Counted from the first letter of the stretch, positions 1 through 8,845 are shown. The stretch: DNA of 34,064 bases from Candidatus Bathyarchaeota archaeon (GCA_030615265.1 JAUWZP010000012.1:1-34064); one strand, 5' to 3'. Translations and numbers: made by a program. The notes: generated by a model not told the origin, from the sequence alone.

Positions 1-48
1 ATGCTTCTTCTTAGTGAATCTTTTAGCCAAATCGAATGCTGATGACAT
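1..48 (-). CDS. Partial hypothetical protein (N-terminus only)
   Basis: A minus-strand frame opens with ATG at 48 and runs off the window start, giving MSSAFDLAKRFTKKKH. An in-frame TGA lies seven codons upstream, so ATG 48 is the first possible start in this frame. The basic, lysine-rich N-terminus suits an archaeal protein, and the gene would diverge from the RqcH gene at 144. Sixteen codons are too few to identify a family, so this may be chance. Confidence 0.25.
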   Translation of the reverse strand, partial: MSSAFDLAKRFTKKKH

Positions 49-143
49 CTTTCTCTTCGCTGGGATTCAATCTTGAACCTCATGTAGCCTCAGAAGAGAG
101 GAATTAGGCTTATTAATTTTTCACCGCGCCCTTTAGATAAACA

Positions 144-2192
144 ATGCTTAAAGGCTTAGACCTCTCTCACATTTTTAGGGGGACAAAAGTGAAAGCAGAG
201 TTAACGAGCTTCGACATTGCTGTCATCGTTTTCGAGCTTAACCAGAGGATAAAGAATGTGCATATAGGAAAAATCTACCAAATCAACCCTACTACGCTGC
301 TTCTGAAGCTTCGCCGCCCCAATGAGCCTCCATTTCATTTGCTTATCGAATCTGGAAAACGCATACATCTAACTTCGTACGTTCTTCCAAAGCCCTTAAG
401 ACCACCAAACTTTTGCATGGCACTTCGCAAAAACCTTGGAAACGGCAAAATCACAGATATACAACAGCACGAATTCGAACGCACAATCACCATTAAGGTT
501 CTTAAAAAGGAGGGAGAATTTCAACTTGTAATCGAGCTTTTCGGTGAAGGCAACATCATCCTTGTAAGTCCGGAAAACAAAATTCTTCATGCACTTGTCT
601 ACAAAAGAATGCGAGACCGCAACGTTTTACGAGGAGAGAACTTTCAGTATGCGCCTCCAAGGGGCAGAAACCCCTTAGAAGTAAGACGAGAAGAAATTAA
701 TGAAATCAAGAATTTCGGGCAACTAATGATCGTGAAGGGACTTACAAAATTTCTAAGCATCGGCGGACTATACGCAGAAGAAATCCTCCTAAGAGCCGAA
801 ATCGACAAGAACTCACCGTGCGAAGCTTTAGGAAAACAGGAGTTTGACAAGATTTTTACTCAACTACAGCTCGTTCTTTCTTCTTTAACAGCTGGAAACA
901 CTGAACCTTGCATTATAGTTGACGAAAATGGCAAGGGCGTTGACGTCACCCCAATTCGACTGAAAAAACACGAGCATCTGCAAGCGAAGGCTTTTGGAAA
1001 GTTCAACGAAGCTATAGATGAATTCTACATGGAAACAAAGCTGAAAACAGACACGACTCAAGCTGCACGAGTGTTCAAGCGTCAACTTGCGAAGCTTCAG
1101 CGAATCTTAGAAAAACAACAGAAAGCACTAGAAGACTCGAAGATGGAGATACCGCGAAACAAGAAGCTTGGAGAGTTAATTTATGCACATTTGGGTGAGC
1201 TTCAACTTCTCCGACAAAGAATCATGAAGGAAAAGGAAAATGGCAAGCCGTGGAAACGGATCATCTCAGACTTCCAAAGAGAAAAGAAAAACGGAATCAT
1301 CTCAGCACGGTACTTCCAAGCCTTAGACTCGAAGCATCGCATTCTCACCGTTTCGATAGAAGACTCAACGCTTCAACTGGACCTAAACCGTTCAATTCAA
1401 GCCAACGCAGCTAAATTCTATGAGAAAGCGAAAAAGGCGCAAAGAAAACTGGAGGGCGCACAAAAGGCATTACAGGGAACTCGAACCAAAATTGAACAGT
1501 TGCACAAAAAGAAGCCGCAAATTGTGAAAGTGCAGAAGCCGCCGCCTGTTAGAAGAGAGAAGGCTTGGTACGAAAAATTCCGATGGTTCTACTCTTCAAG
1601 CAACCTGCTGGTGATTGGCGGAAGAGATGCTACGACCAACGAAGTTCTAATCAAGAAACATATGGAACCGCACGACGTCGTTTTTCACGCTGACATCATA
1701 GGTGCCCCATTCGTTTTGATTAAGACAGAGGGAAAAACACCCTCAGAGCAATCTTTGAAACAGGCTGCCCAGTTTGGGGCGTCTTACTCTCGAGCGTGGA
1801 AGGAGATGTTTGGCGCAATAGATGTCTATTGGTTTCATCCTGAACAGGTGAGTAAAAGCCCGCCGTCTGGACAACACTTGAAAAAAGGCTCCTTCATAAT
1901 TCGTGGAGCCAAGAATTTCATTCGAAAAGTCCCGTTGGCAGTTGCCATTGGAGTTCAAATTGAAGACCCCGCCAGAATTATTGGTGGTCCGCCAGAAGCC
2001 ATCAGCAAACATACGAAGGTTTATGTCATAATCGTTCCAGGCGAACATAAGAGCAGTCAGCTCGCAAAACAAGTACGCCGCGTATTAGCTGAAAAGGCTC
2101 CAAAGGACTGGCGGAAACAAATCCTTGAAACACCGTTAGAAGAGATACAAAGCTTCATACCTTCAGGCAAGGGCAACATTAAATCCGTCTGA
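144..2192 (+). CDS. rqcH: RqcH/Rqc2-type NFACT protein (ribosome quality control)
   Basis: The protein has the full NFACT layout. The NFACT-N segment opens with ELTSFDIAVIV near residue 17. Two long charged helical segments follow (about 290-350 and 420-475), forming the central coiled coil. The C-terminal NFACT-R (DUF814) domain begins at about residue 480 and contains WFYSSSNLLVIGGRDA and HADIIGAPFVLIK. Family members bind peptidyl-tRNA-obstructed large ribosomal subunits and add C-terminal tails to stalled nascent chains; that role is family knowledge. The length is usual for archaeal homologues. The start is uncertain: ATG 144 lies about 25-30 nt after an AT-rich TATA-like TTATTAAT (110-117), which suits a leaderless transcript. 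GTG 189 follows a G-rich stretch and would place the TSFD motif at the very N-terminus, as in most homologues. Confidence 0.9.
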   Translation: MLKGLDLSHIFRGTKVKAELTSFDIAVIVFELNQRIKNVHIGKIYQINPTTLLLKLRRPNEPPFHLLIESGKRIHLTSYVLPKPLRPPNFCMALRKNLGNGKITDIQQHEFERTITIKVLKKEGEFQLVIELFGEGNIILVSPENKILHALVYKRMRDRNVLRGENFQYAPPRGRNPLEVRREEINEIKNFGQLMIVKGLTKFLSIGGLYAEEILLRAEIDKNSPCEALGKQEFDKIFTQLQLVLSSLTAGNTEPCIIVDENGKGVDVTPIRLKKHEHLQAKAFGKFNEAIDEFYMETKLKTDTTQAARVFKRQLAKLQRILEKQQKALEDSKMEIPRNKKLGELIYAHLGELQLLRQRIMKEKENGKPWKRIISDFQREKKNGIISARYFQALDSKHRILTVSIEDSTLQLDLNRSIQANAAKFYEKAKKAQRKLEGAQKALQGTRTKIEQLHKKKPQIVKVQKPPPVRREKAWYEKFRWFYSSSNLLVIGGRDATTNEVLIKKHMEPHDVVFHADIIGAPFVLIKTEGKTPSEQSLKQAAQFGASYSRAWKEMFGAIDVYWFHPEQVSKSPPSGQHLKKGSFIIRGAKNFIRKVPLAVAIGVQIEDPARIIGGPPEAISKHTKVYVIIVPGEHKSSQLAKQVRRVLAEKAPKDWRKQILETPLEEIQSFIPSGKGNIKSV

Positions 2193-2296
2193 AAGAGGGC
2201 ACCAACTAGAAGCCTTCTTTGTTCTTCTCGTCAGAAAATTCAACAACAGTTTAATACACCCTTTTGATTTATCTTCGTGTGGAGGGAAAACCTGCA

Positions 2297-2872
2297 ATGG
2301 CAGACATGGGCATCAGAGGAAAAATGGTTGTTAAAGACGTTATGTCAAGCCCCGTGGTTACTGTTAACGAAAAGGAAGTCGTCACTAAAGTGGCTCAACT
2401 TGTAAGCAAGCACGAGTTAGGCTGCATAATTGTAACAGGAAAAGACGGCAAGCCTTTAGGTATAATCACTGAAAGCGACCTTGTTGCAAGGGTTTTAGCT
2501 AAAAACAGACCACGCTATAAAATGGCTGCCAAAGACGTCATGACCGCCCCTCTCATCACAATTGACCCCGACGAAACTCTCAGTGAAGCCGCGCGGAGAA
2601 TGAGCCAGCTAAATATTCGGAGATTTGGAGTCATGTACAAGGGGAAACTCGTCGGAATAATCTCCAGCAAAGACATTCTAGCAATTACACCAGAACTTAT
2701 CGAAATCACGCAGGAGAAAGCCAAGATCGAAGGCAAAACTGTAGCTGAAGAGGAATATCCCCAGATGACAGGATACTGCGACCGCTGCAGGCAGTGGTCC
2801 GACGCACTTGAGGAAGTAGAGGGCTCTTTCATCTGCGAAAACTGCAAAAGCGAGATGAAGAATGAATACTGA
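2297..2872 (+). CDS. CBS-pair protein with C-terminal zinc ribbon
   Basis: Two CBS modules are visible: VKDVMSSPVVTV to GIITESDLVARVL, and AKDVMTAPLITI to GIISSKDILAI. A helical linker and a small zinc-binding knuckle pair (CDRC and CENC) near the C-terminus follow. CBS pairs usually bind adenine nucleotides or SAM and act as regulatory modules; the zinc ribbon suggests a nucleic-acid or protein contact. The frame is open from 2264, but ATG 2297 follows GGAGG (2281 region) and begins MADMGIRGK directly before the first CBS module, so it is preferred. It is the first of three consecutive CBS genes, with a 9-nt gap to the next, suggesting an operon. The ligand and target cannot be told from the sequence. 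Confidence 0.85.
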   Translation: MADMGIRGKMVVKDVMSSPVVTVNEKEVVTKVAQLVSKHELGCIIVTGKDGKPLGIITESDLVARVLAKNRPRYKMAAKDVMTAPLITIDPDETLSEAARRMSQLNIRRFGVMYKGKLVGIISSKDILAITPELIEITQEKAKIEGKTVAEEEYPQMTGYCDRCRQWSDALEEVEGSFICENCKSEMKNEY

Positions 2873-2881
2873 GGCGACGGT

Positions 2882-3667
2882 TTGCGTGTTCAGGACATAG
2901 CAGACAGAAAATATCCCTTCATCTATGCAGATGAGCTTGCGACAAAGGCTCGAGCTGTTCTTCGCGAAAGAGGTTTACGTATCCTTCCAGTGATAGATGA
3001 AAACAAACGTTTACTGGGAGTAATCACCCGCAGCGACATGATGGCAATCACTTCGTCGGTTTCTCCAATTCGAGTCAAAGGAATCATGTCAACTCCACGA
3101 TTAACTGCAACCCCTGACACGGATGCACGCTCCGTTGTGAAAAAGATGCTTCACCTAGACGAATGGTACGTTCCAGTTGTACAGTCTCCTCAAAACAAAA
3201 CGTACATTGGAATGATTGGACTAGAAAACTTCATCGCCGCTTACTTAAAGAAAGAAACTTCCAAGCTTTCTATTCCGCTTGTTGAGGTTATGTCAACTGA
3301 ACTTTTCGTTTGCTCAGTTAATGATGAAGTAGACAATGTTTGGCGTTCAATGCAGGAAAAGTCTTTCTCTGGATGCCCAGTTGTGGCAAAGGGAAAACTT
3401 GTCGGCGTGTTAACCCAAGCCAACCTCCTTGAGAGCAGCATGGCTTTCCCTGCTTTCGAATCGAAAAAGGGTCGATTCAAGGCTCCCACAAAAATCTCTT
3501 CCATAATGAAAGTGCCCGCCATCTCTTTAAAGCCCACAAACACTGTTAAGGACGCAGCTGAACTCATGCTTAAGAAGGGCATCGGACGAGTGCCAATTGC
3601 AGACCCGAAAGGGAAACTCATGGGCATCGTAGACCGCGAGGACATCGTTCAAGTACTAATCAGATAA
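2882..3667 (+). CDS. Four-CBS-domain protein
   Basis: The protein is almost entirely CBS repeats. Four modules each end in the typical strand-helix signature: LLGVITRSDMMAI, YIGMIGLENFIAA, LVGVLTQANLLES and LMGIVDREDIVQV. No effector or membrane domain is present, so it probably acts as a nucleotide-sensing regulatory subunit; that is inference. Translation appears to start at TTG 2882, with a purine-rich GAGGCGACGG just upstream and directly after the preceding stop. Its stop (TAA 3665-3667) shares one base with the ATG of the next CBS gene, which indicates translational coupling. Confidence 0.85.
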   Translation: MRVQDIADRKYPFIYADELATKARAVLRERGLRILPVIDENKRLLGVITRSDMMAITSSVSPIRVKGIMSTPRLTATPDTDARSVVKKMLHLDEWYVPVVQSPQNKTYIGMIGLENFIAAYLKKETSKLSIPLVEVMSTELFVCSVNDEVDNVWRSMQEKSFSGCPVVAKGKLVGVLTQANLLESSMAFPAFESKKGRFKAPTKISSIMKVPAISLKPTNTVKDAAELMLKKGIGRVPIADPKGKLMGIVDREDIVQVLIR

Positions 3668-4596
3668 TGAGAGGATGTTTAAAAGTGACAGCAAGACGAG
3701 AAACTTTTCGTCGGCGTCTTCGGGAAAAAGGATCATTAGAATTACGGGGGCATCCTTCCAAAAAGCGAGAAGGGGAAATCATGACCATTGCGAAGAGCCC
3801 TGTGGTTACTATGGCACCCACAACTCCGATTTATGATGCGATCAAAATCATGGTTCAGAAGGGATTCCGCCGAATGCCAATTGCTGACCCTGGAACGCAA
3901 AGGCTACACGGCATAATAACAGCGACAGACCTCGTCAACTATTTTGGCGGAGGAGAAAAATATCAGCTGATCCAGCGCAAGTATTCAGGTAACTTCTATA
4001 AGGCAATCAACGAGCCAGTGCGGTCCATCATGACCACCGATGTGGTTTGGGTTTCCACCTCGGCTAAAATCAGCGATGCTTTGCGGATTATGAAGAAACA
4101 TAACGTTGGAGGACTGCCAGTAGTGAACAAGGAGAAGTGTGTTCGGGCTATTATTACTGAACACGACATTATCTCATTGTTCTCTGGGAAAATCAGCGGA
4201 GTTAAGGTTTCAGATGTTATGACCCGAAAAGTTGTAACCGTTACTCCGCGAATTTCAATCTATGAAGCCGCAAGATCGATGGTCGAGCATGGATTTAGAC
4301 GGTTACCCGTGATCTTAGACAGCAAATTTATCGGCATGGCTACGAATAGGACCCTTCTCCGCTTTTTCGGTTCAAGTCAAGTTTTCAAGCACTTACAGTC
4401 AAGAACAATGGCTCAGGTTTTGCAGACATCCGTGCTGGAGGCTACTCGAAAGAGTGTTACTACAGTTGAGCCAAACGCGGATGTCGGCGAAGCAGCAAGG
4501 CTCATGCAGAAGAAAAATGTGGGTTCATTACCGGTCGTACAGAACGAGAGGCTTGTCGGAATAATAACTGAACGAGACTTCTTCAAACTGATATAA
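3667..4596 (+). CDS. Four-CBS-domain protein
   Basis: After a basic N-terminal extension of about 40 residues, four CBS modules follow, marked by LHGIITATDLVNY, VRAIITEHDIISL, FIGMATNRTLLRF and LVGIITERDFFKL. It is the last gene of a three-gene CBS operon (2+4+4 modules). ATG 3667 overlaps the upstream stop. GTG 3685 is an alternative start, with GAGAGG 10 nt before it, and would remove only six residues. The third module is somewhat degenerate (FIGMATNRTLL replaces the usual GIIT-D pattern) and may not bind a ligand. The function beyond ligand sensing is unknown. Confidence 0.82.
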   Translation: MRGCLKVTARRETFRRRLREKGSLELRGHPSKKREGEIMTIAKSPVVTMAPTTPIYDAIKIMVQKGFRRMPIADPGTQRLHGIITATDLVNYFGGGEKYQLIQRKYSGNFYKAINEPVRSIMTTDVVWVSTSAKISDALRIMKKHNVGGLPVVNKEKCVRAIITEHDIISLFSGKISGVKVSDVMTRKVVTVTPRISIYEAARSMVEHGFRRLPVILDSKFIGMATNRTLLRFFGSSQVFKHLQSRTMAQVLQTSVLEATRKSVTTVEPNADVGEAARLMQKKNVGSLPVVQNERLVGIITERDFFKLI

Positions 4597-4681
4597 ATTC
4601 GAAAAGAACGAGAAGCCATATTCTTCGCTTTCCAATCATGAATTAAGAAACAGGCACGCACCAACCCAGCAATCCTTATAA

Positions 4682-4689
4682 GTATAAAA
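4682..4689 (+). promoter_or_regulatory. TATA-box-like promoter element
   Basis: GTATAAAA, preceded by a second CTTATAAG, lies about 35-40 nt before the TTG start of the small winged-helix gene. This fits an archaeal TATA box with initiation near 4710. No experimental support is possible here. Confidence 0.5.
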
Positions 4690-4723
4690 CTAATTGAACT
4701 GAATAAATTGGGAGACGGAAAAG

Positions 4724-4903
4724 TTGGAAGAAAAAGAACAAATGGTGCTCAAAGCCATGGAAAAAGCTGGAAAACCAGTGAGACCAGGAGAGGTTGCGAA
4801 GATGGTCGGTCTAGCCAGCGACGAAGTGTCCAAGATCATAAAAAGCTTGAAAAAGAAGGGAAAGGTTACTTCTCCTAAAAGATGCTTTTACGCGCCAGCA
4901 TGA
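4724..4903 (+). CDS. Small winged-helix-like DNA-binding protein, 59 aa
   Basis: The frame runs from TTG 4724 to TGA 4901-4903 and encodes 59 residues. Its pattern is that of a minimal helix-turn-helix: a first helix (QMVLKAMEKAG), the start of the HTH (VRPGEVAKMVG), a recognition-type helix (SDEVSKIIKSLKKKG) and a short wing (KVTSPKRCFYAP). Such stand-alone HTH proteins are common archaeal transcription factors or chromatin-associated proteins. Support for coding comes from the TATA element about 40 nt upstream, GGAG at 4711-4714 before the TTG, and the clean amphipathic pattern. The target is unknown. Confidence 0.65.
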   Translation: MEEKEQMVLKAMEKAGKPVRPGEVAKMVGLASDEVSKIIKSLKKKGKVTSPKRCFYAPA

Positions 4904-5002
4904 TAATAACTTAGCTCTACGCGGGGCATAGCCAGGAAGTTTTAATCATAGAGAAAATAAGGGAAGGGCGCGACTAAGTTTTTCAGAATTCTCAGAAATC
5001 AT

Positions 5003-5245
5003 CTATCTGCCCTTCACCGCCTGAACAGCTTTCACGAATGTTAGTTTCGACTTATTTTTCAGCTTGAAAGTCTGCATCATCTTCTGCACAATCAATTTTT
5101 CTATTATTTTTGACCCTTCTTCTCCTAAGAGAAATGTTATTGTCTGCTTGAAAACTTCCGGGTGTTCAGGTATCTCCTCCTTTCTCAATTGAGCATTCTT
5201 CTCGATATAGTGATATATGACATGTTCAGCGCGTTTGCCTAACAC
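5003..5245 (-). CDS. Small archaeal helical protein (NitrOD5-like), start unclear
   Basis: The conceptual protein contains LGKRAEHVIYHYIEK, an EEIPEHPEVF motif and FLLGEEGSKIIEKLIVQKM. From memory this matches a widespread archaeal small helical family sometimes labelled NitrOD5; treat that name as tentative. GTG 5245 is the only standard start in frame, but the open frame continues upstream to 5311 and reads SLNQRIIKCIDDSLQ, which looks like the missing first helix. No ATG, GTG or TTG precedes that helix. An ATG at 5312-5310 in the neighbouring frame would join it after a one-base change. The gene may therefore use a non-standard start, carry a frameshift or contain a sequence error. Function is unknown. 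Confidence 0.55.
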   Translation of the reverse strand: MLGKRAEHVIYHYIEKNAQLRKEEIPEHPEVFKQTITFLLGEEGSKIIEKLIVQKMMQTFKLKNKSKLTFVKAVQAVKGR

Positions 5246-5466
5246 CTGTAAGCTGTCGTCTATGCATTTAATGATCCTTTGATTTAGACTGATCGATGTT
5301 GACAGTACGCATCACCAAAACTTCACATCAATCATTTGCTTGGACTTTCCACAACCATTGTAGATTTTGACGCCGAAGTTTCCTCAGTTTCGAAGAGGGA
5401 ATAGTTTATTTTGTACGAAATAAAGATAAGTTTTTCGCATGTTTTAAAAATGCAGGAGGTGAATCT

Positions 5467-5652
5467 TTGAAAAGAATAATCGTTCTCGCTCTTGTCCTCG
5501 TTGTCTTCATGTTTGCTACCACCATTGCAACGGCAACGATCAGCATGCCTGAAGTAAACATAGATCAGGCTTTAAGCACAGAAAAGAGTATCCTTTACGC
5601 CGACCCAATCGACGGAGGACCACCAGGAAGAATCACCGGAGTGAAAAAGTGA
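5467..5652 (+). CDS. Small secreted or membrane-anchored peptide, 61 aa
   Basis: The start is TTG 5467, with a strong AGGAGGT (5454-5460) seven bases before it. The first 24 residues form a typical signal peptide or single membrane segment (KRI, then IVLALVLVVFMFATT). The exported remainder of about 37 residues is rich in Asp, Gly and Pro (DPIDGGPPGR) and has no cysteine. No family is recognised. It lies 36 nt upstream of an Lrp-like regulator gene and may be co-transcribed with it. A short exported peptide, perhaps a signal or a structural component, is plausible but unproven. Confidence 0.6.
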   Translation: MKRIIVLALVLVVFMFATTIATATISMPEVNIDQALSTEKSILYADPIDGGPPGRITGVKK

Positions 5653-5688
5653 AGTCTTATAAGTCTTTAAGAACGCAAAATATGACGA

Positions 5689-6795
5689 TTGGTGTTGCAG
5701 CCAAAACTTGACTCTCTAGACATGAAGATTATAGCAGCCCTGGTGGCTTGTGGTCCTAGAAACCTCGCTGAAGTTTCGAGAAGAACAGAAATATCTCCAA
5801 CGACGATTCAGTACAGACTAAAAACCCTTTCTTCCCATTTTTCTTTAAGATTCTTCACCAACATTTACCATGTAAATTTGGGTCTCAAAAAAGCCATAGT
5901 CATGCTGGAGGCCGAACCTGGGCGAGAAGAATTACTGCTGGAATGTCTGAAAGTTAATGGTTTTTGGATTTATTTGGCTCCAATCTATGGTGCGACCCAA
6001 GGTTACATAGGGGTTTACACGATCCCATTAAATTACACTGCCGAATTTGAAAGATTTCTCGGTGAACTTAAGAAGTTAGGCGTAGCCCGAAGCGTCCAAC
6101 ACATATGGACCACATCGCTGCGAAGAGTCAACTTAATAGGAACATGGTTTGATTACGCGACTGAGAAATGGACATTTCAATGGGAGAATTGGGTTAATGA
6201 GATTCCAAGTCAACCAACTAAACTTCCATACACCTTGGAAGACCCTAAGCAATTTCCCATCTTGGCTGATGGGCGTGACATGTTCATTCTTAAAGAACTC
6301 GAGAAAAATGCAACGGTTTCCTTTAGTGGACTTGCAGAGAGGCTTGGAATCACGCCGCCCGCAGTGAGATACCGTTATCAGAAACTCATAAGACTTAATT
6401 TGATCGAAGGTTTCGAGATCCACTTATATCAGTTCCAGACGATGCCCTTTGAAGCCTTCTATTTTGTTTTCACTTTTGCGAACTATGAAAAATATGCTAG
6501 ATTTGCCGCGTCGCTTCTCGATAAACCTGTCGTTGTTTCGTTAGGTAAGATTTTAGGTCAAAACTCGATGATTGCATTTCTGTATATCCCTATGCAAGAA
6601 TTCAAGGGGTTTATGAAAGCCCTGTCCAGACTGAGAGCAATGGGATGGCTTCAGAACTACTTCTATGTTCATCTAGACCTCGACAAAGACTGGAGGCAAA
6701 CCTTCTCGTATGAATACTTCAAACAAGGGTCATGGATTTACGATCACAAGGAGCACATTAGAACTCTGCGAGCACTCTCATCTAAGATGAGTTAA
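5689..6795 (+). CDS. Two-HTH Lrp/AsnC-like transcriptional regulator
   Basis: The protein has two copies of a helix-turn-helix plus sensor-like unit. The first HTH is DSLDMKIIAALVACGPRNLAEVSRRTEISPTTI in outline, at about residues 8-40. The second, at about residues 200-240, includes ILKELEKNATVSFSGLAERLG and ITPPAVRYRYQKL. Each is followed by an alpha/beta segment of about 120 residues. A two-unit architecture with Lrp-type HTHs is known in archaeal regulators; the effector is not evident. The start TTG 5689 (or GTG 5692) lies about 20 nt after CTTATAAG at 5667-5674, so a leaderless transcript is likely. The gene stands between a small secreted peptide and the convergent polymerase gene. Confidence 0.75.
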   Translation: MVLQPKLDSLDMKIIAALVACGPRNLAEVSRRTEISPTTIQYRLKTLSSHFSLRFFTNIYHVNLGLKKAIVMLEAEPGREELLLECLKVNGFWIYLAPIYGATQGYIGVYTIPLNYTAEFERFLGELKKLGVARSVQHIWTTSLRRVNLIGTWFDYATEKWTFQWENWVNEIPSQPTKLPYTLEDPKQFPILADGRDMFILKELEKNATVSFSGLAERLGITPPAVRYRYQKLIRLNLIEGFEIHLYQFQTMPFEAFYFVFTFANYEKYARFAASLLDKPVVVSLGKILGQNSMIAFLYIPMQEFKGFMKALSRLRAMGWLQNYFYVHLDLDKDWRQTFSYEYFKQGSWIYDHKEHIRTLRALSSKMS

Positions 6796-6946
6796 CAGAA
6801 TATCGAGATCAAATTCTCCTGAAAAAATTGGGCGTTAGCCAGTAGAGATCTTCACAATACTTTTCGTGTGGTCTTACTGAAACTTCTGAACCTATCGGAG
6901 CCTTAAGGAGCTGGCGACGTTATATCTTCGGAGCTTTTTTCTTTAC

Positions 6947-8845
6947 CTATTTGAACCAATCGGAGAGTTTCATCTCTTTTTCCACTTCAAACTTTATGTT
7001 CATGGGCTCAAAAGTCTGGTTTAGAGCTGTTGTTAAGTTCCGTATGTAGTCTTCAATGTTTATCTCCGAAACACTGCGTGTATGCTCAACTGGTTTAACC
7101 GTGAACCTTCTTCCTTTAAAATCAAAAGGCTTAACCTTGATGAACGTAACAGTATCCCGTTTCTTAACCGCTTTTCCAGCCGCAATTAGCTGAGCAGCAC
7201 ACTGGTAGGGTTGAGGCAAAACTTTCGAGCGAAGTTTTACAACGGGATCATGATACAGCCTAACCGAGTAGACCATGTCTTTAAGATCAAAAATTCCATT
7301 CCTCAAATCTCTTATGGCCCTTTGAACAATCTTTATGATTCTCTCCTTTGACAACTCGTATTCCTGCGCGTTCTTTACATGACTTAGCTCTTTAACGCAG
7401 TTTTGGAACACGTTTTGAATAAAGTTAGGTGAGTTAGACTTTACCGCCGTGAGCCCCTTCAGGTCGGCTGAGCCGTCTTCAAAGATGCCGAAATACGCCT
7501 TTTTGGCTTTGGGCAAAACACAAACAGAGTAATGCTTTTCAACTGCAAGGTCTAGTTTAAGCTTCACTTTCACGGTGTTTATCAGCCACCTAACCTTCTC
7601 TGGAGACGCGTTTTCTAGGAATATCGAGTCGGTGTCTCCGTAGACTGGGTGTAACCCACTTTTTTCAGCTAGTTTCCATGTAGTTTTAAGCGCATAACGA
7701 CCGTAGCCGGTGATGGATTCAGCCAAAGGTGGGCAGGCTAGTCCGTGGATTCGCACGGTAACGCCGTAGCTGGACACTGTTATGAGTTTCAGAAGTTTAG
7801 CTAATGCTTCTGCTTGTTGTTTTGCTTTCGCTGAGATGTTGCTGCTTTTTGAAAGAGGCTTGAACCAGTGTATCCGAAGGTCTTTGAGTGCACCGATTAG
7901 TAGGGAGAGAAAGCCGCGCCTTTTTGTGCAGATGTGATGCCCAACTTCGGAAACCCTGTTGCCCTTGCACGTTTCATGGTTGCAGTCAACGGTTTCATAA
8001 GACAGATTGTAGCTGTCGATACAACTCGGATACAAGCTTTCAAAGTCGGCTACAACCGTGTTAAAGTAAACTCCGCTTTTCGGCGCGACAGTTAAGGCGC
8101 CTGCAACAACATAGGGTTCATAGCCTTTCCTCAGCTCTTTCGAAGTTGGAATTAAAACACCGTTTTTTCTGAGATAAGTATACATCATTGACTTCAACCA
8201 GTCGCTTACCCTTCGGCTAGTGTAGGCTTCCTGAACTGGCAAGTTGACAAGCCTTGAAAGCATGAAAGCAAAGTAGTATCTTTCTTGGTCGACTTCATCA
8301 CTGATGCCTAACAGTTCAGCTCTGATTTGCGGCACTGGCTGATGCAACAATGTAAACCAGCGTTCAAGTTGACTGTACTTAAGCATGTCAAAACTCTTCA
8401 CCGCGCCAAAAGCGCTTTCAAACTTGTCTTGAAGGCTTTCAGGAAAACTCAGAACAGGCGTGAACCCATTGTCTTTCATGGCATGAAGGGCACCGAAGAC
8501 TAGACCGTGGTCATAGGCATAACTACGAGCGAATTCTATTTCGTTTTCCCAGGATTTTTCGAATTTTTTTGCGGCTTTTCGCACGAGAATCGGGTTTAAA
8601 AATTTAACCTTAGCGAATTCTCTCTCTTCTTCGGTGAACAAGTCGCGTTTTCTGACAACTTCAATTTCTCCTTGAAAACTGCTCGCTGTATCTTCATCTT
8701 GTTTGCTGAGCGGGTAAGGAACTAAAAGGTAAGACTTGTAGGTGTTGTCTTGAAACTCCACTAGTTCGTTTTTTGATGAATCGTAAAATTTGAGTTTAAC
8801 CTCGTTGCCTTCAGCTTTGGCATCGATAAGGTATAGGGTCTCCAA
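6947..8845 (-). CDS. Family B DNA polymerase lacking the exonuclease domain
   Basis: The palm carries family B motif A (DFESLYPS, residues 267-274) and motif C (YGDTDS, 402-407) with both metal-binding aspartates. Motif B is altered: KLITVSSYG (353-361) has Val where the consensus KxxxNSxYG has Asn. The KAYFG and KGL elements of the thumb follow. The N-terminal domain is present (WENEIEFARSYAYDHG near residue 100). The usual 3'-5' exonuclease domain, with its DIE and later Asp motifs, is missing: only about 50 residues separate the N-terminal domain from the pre-palm helices. At 632 aa it is correspondingly shorter than standard archaeal PolB (about 770-900 aa). A CNHETC...HHIC cluster (288-306) may bind zinc. 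The start is TTG 8845 after GAGAAGG. It lies 22 nt downstream of lipS1 on the same strand and stops at TAG. It is likely a specialised or repair polymerase. Confidence 0.85.
   Translation of the reverse strand: METLYLIDAKAEGNEVKLKFYDSSKNELVEFQDNTYKSYLLVPYPLSKQDEDTASSFQGEIEVVRKRDLFTEEEREFAKVKFLNPILVRKAAKKFEKSWENEIEFARSYAYDHGLVFGALHAMKDNGFTPVLSFPESLQDKFESAFGAVKSFDMLKYSQLERWFTLLHQPVPQIRAELLGISDEVDQERYYFAFMLSRLVNLPVQEAYTSRRVSDWLKSMMYTYLRKNGVLIPTSKELRKGYEPYVVAGALTVAPKSGVYFNTVVADFESLYPSCIDSYNLSYETVDCNHETCKGNRVSEVGHHICTKRRGFLSLLIGALKDLRIHWFKPLSKSSNISAKAKQQAEALAKLLKLITVSSYGVTVRIHGLACPPLAESITGYGRYALKTTWKLAEKSGLHPVYGDTDSIFLENASPEKVRWLINTVKVKLKLDLAVEKHYSVCVLPKAKKAYFGIFEDGSADLKGLTAVKSNSPNFIQNVFQNCVKELSHVKNAQEYELSKERIIKIVQRAIRDLRNGIFDLKDMVYSVRLYHDPVVKLRSKVLPQPYQCAAQLIAAGKAVKKRDTVTFIKVKPFDFKGRRFTVKPVEHTRSVSEINIEDYIRNLTTALNQTFEPMNIKFEVEKEMKLSDWFK

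Noticed and set aside
1743-2072. 109-codon minus-strand frame inside the RqcH gene
   Set aside because: Shadow of the conserved NFACT-R coding region.
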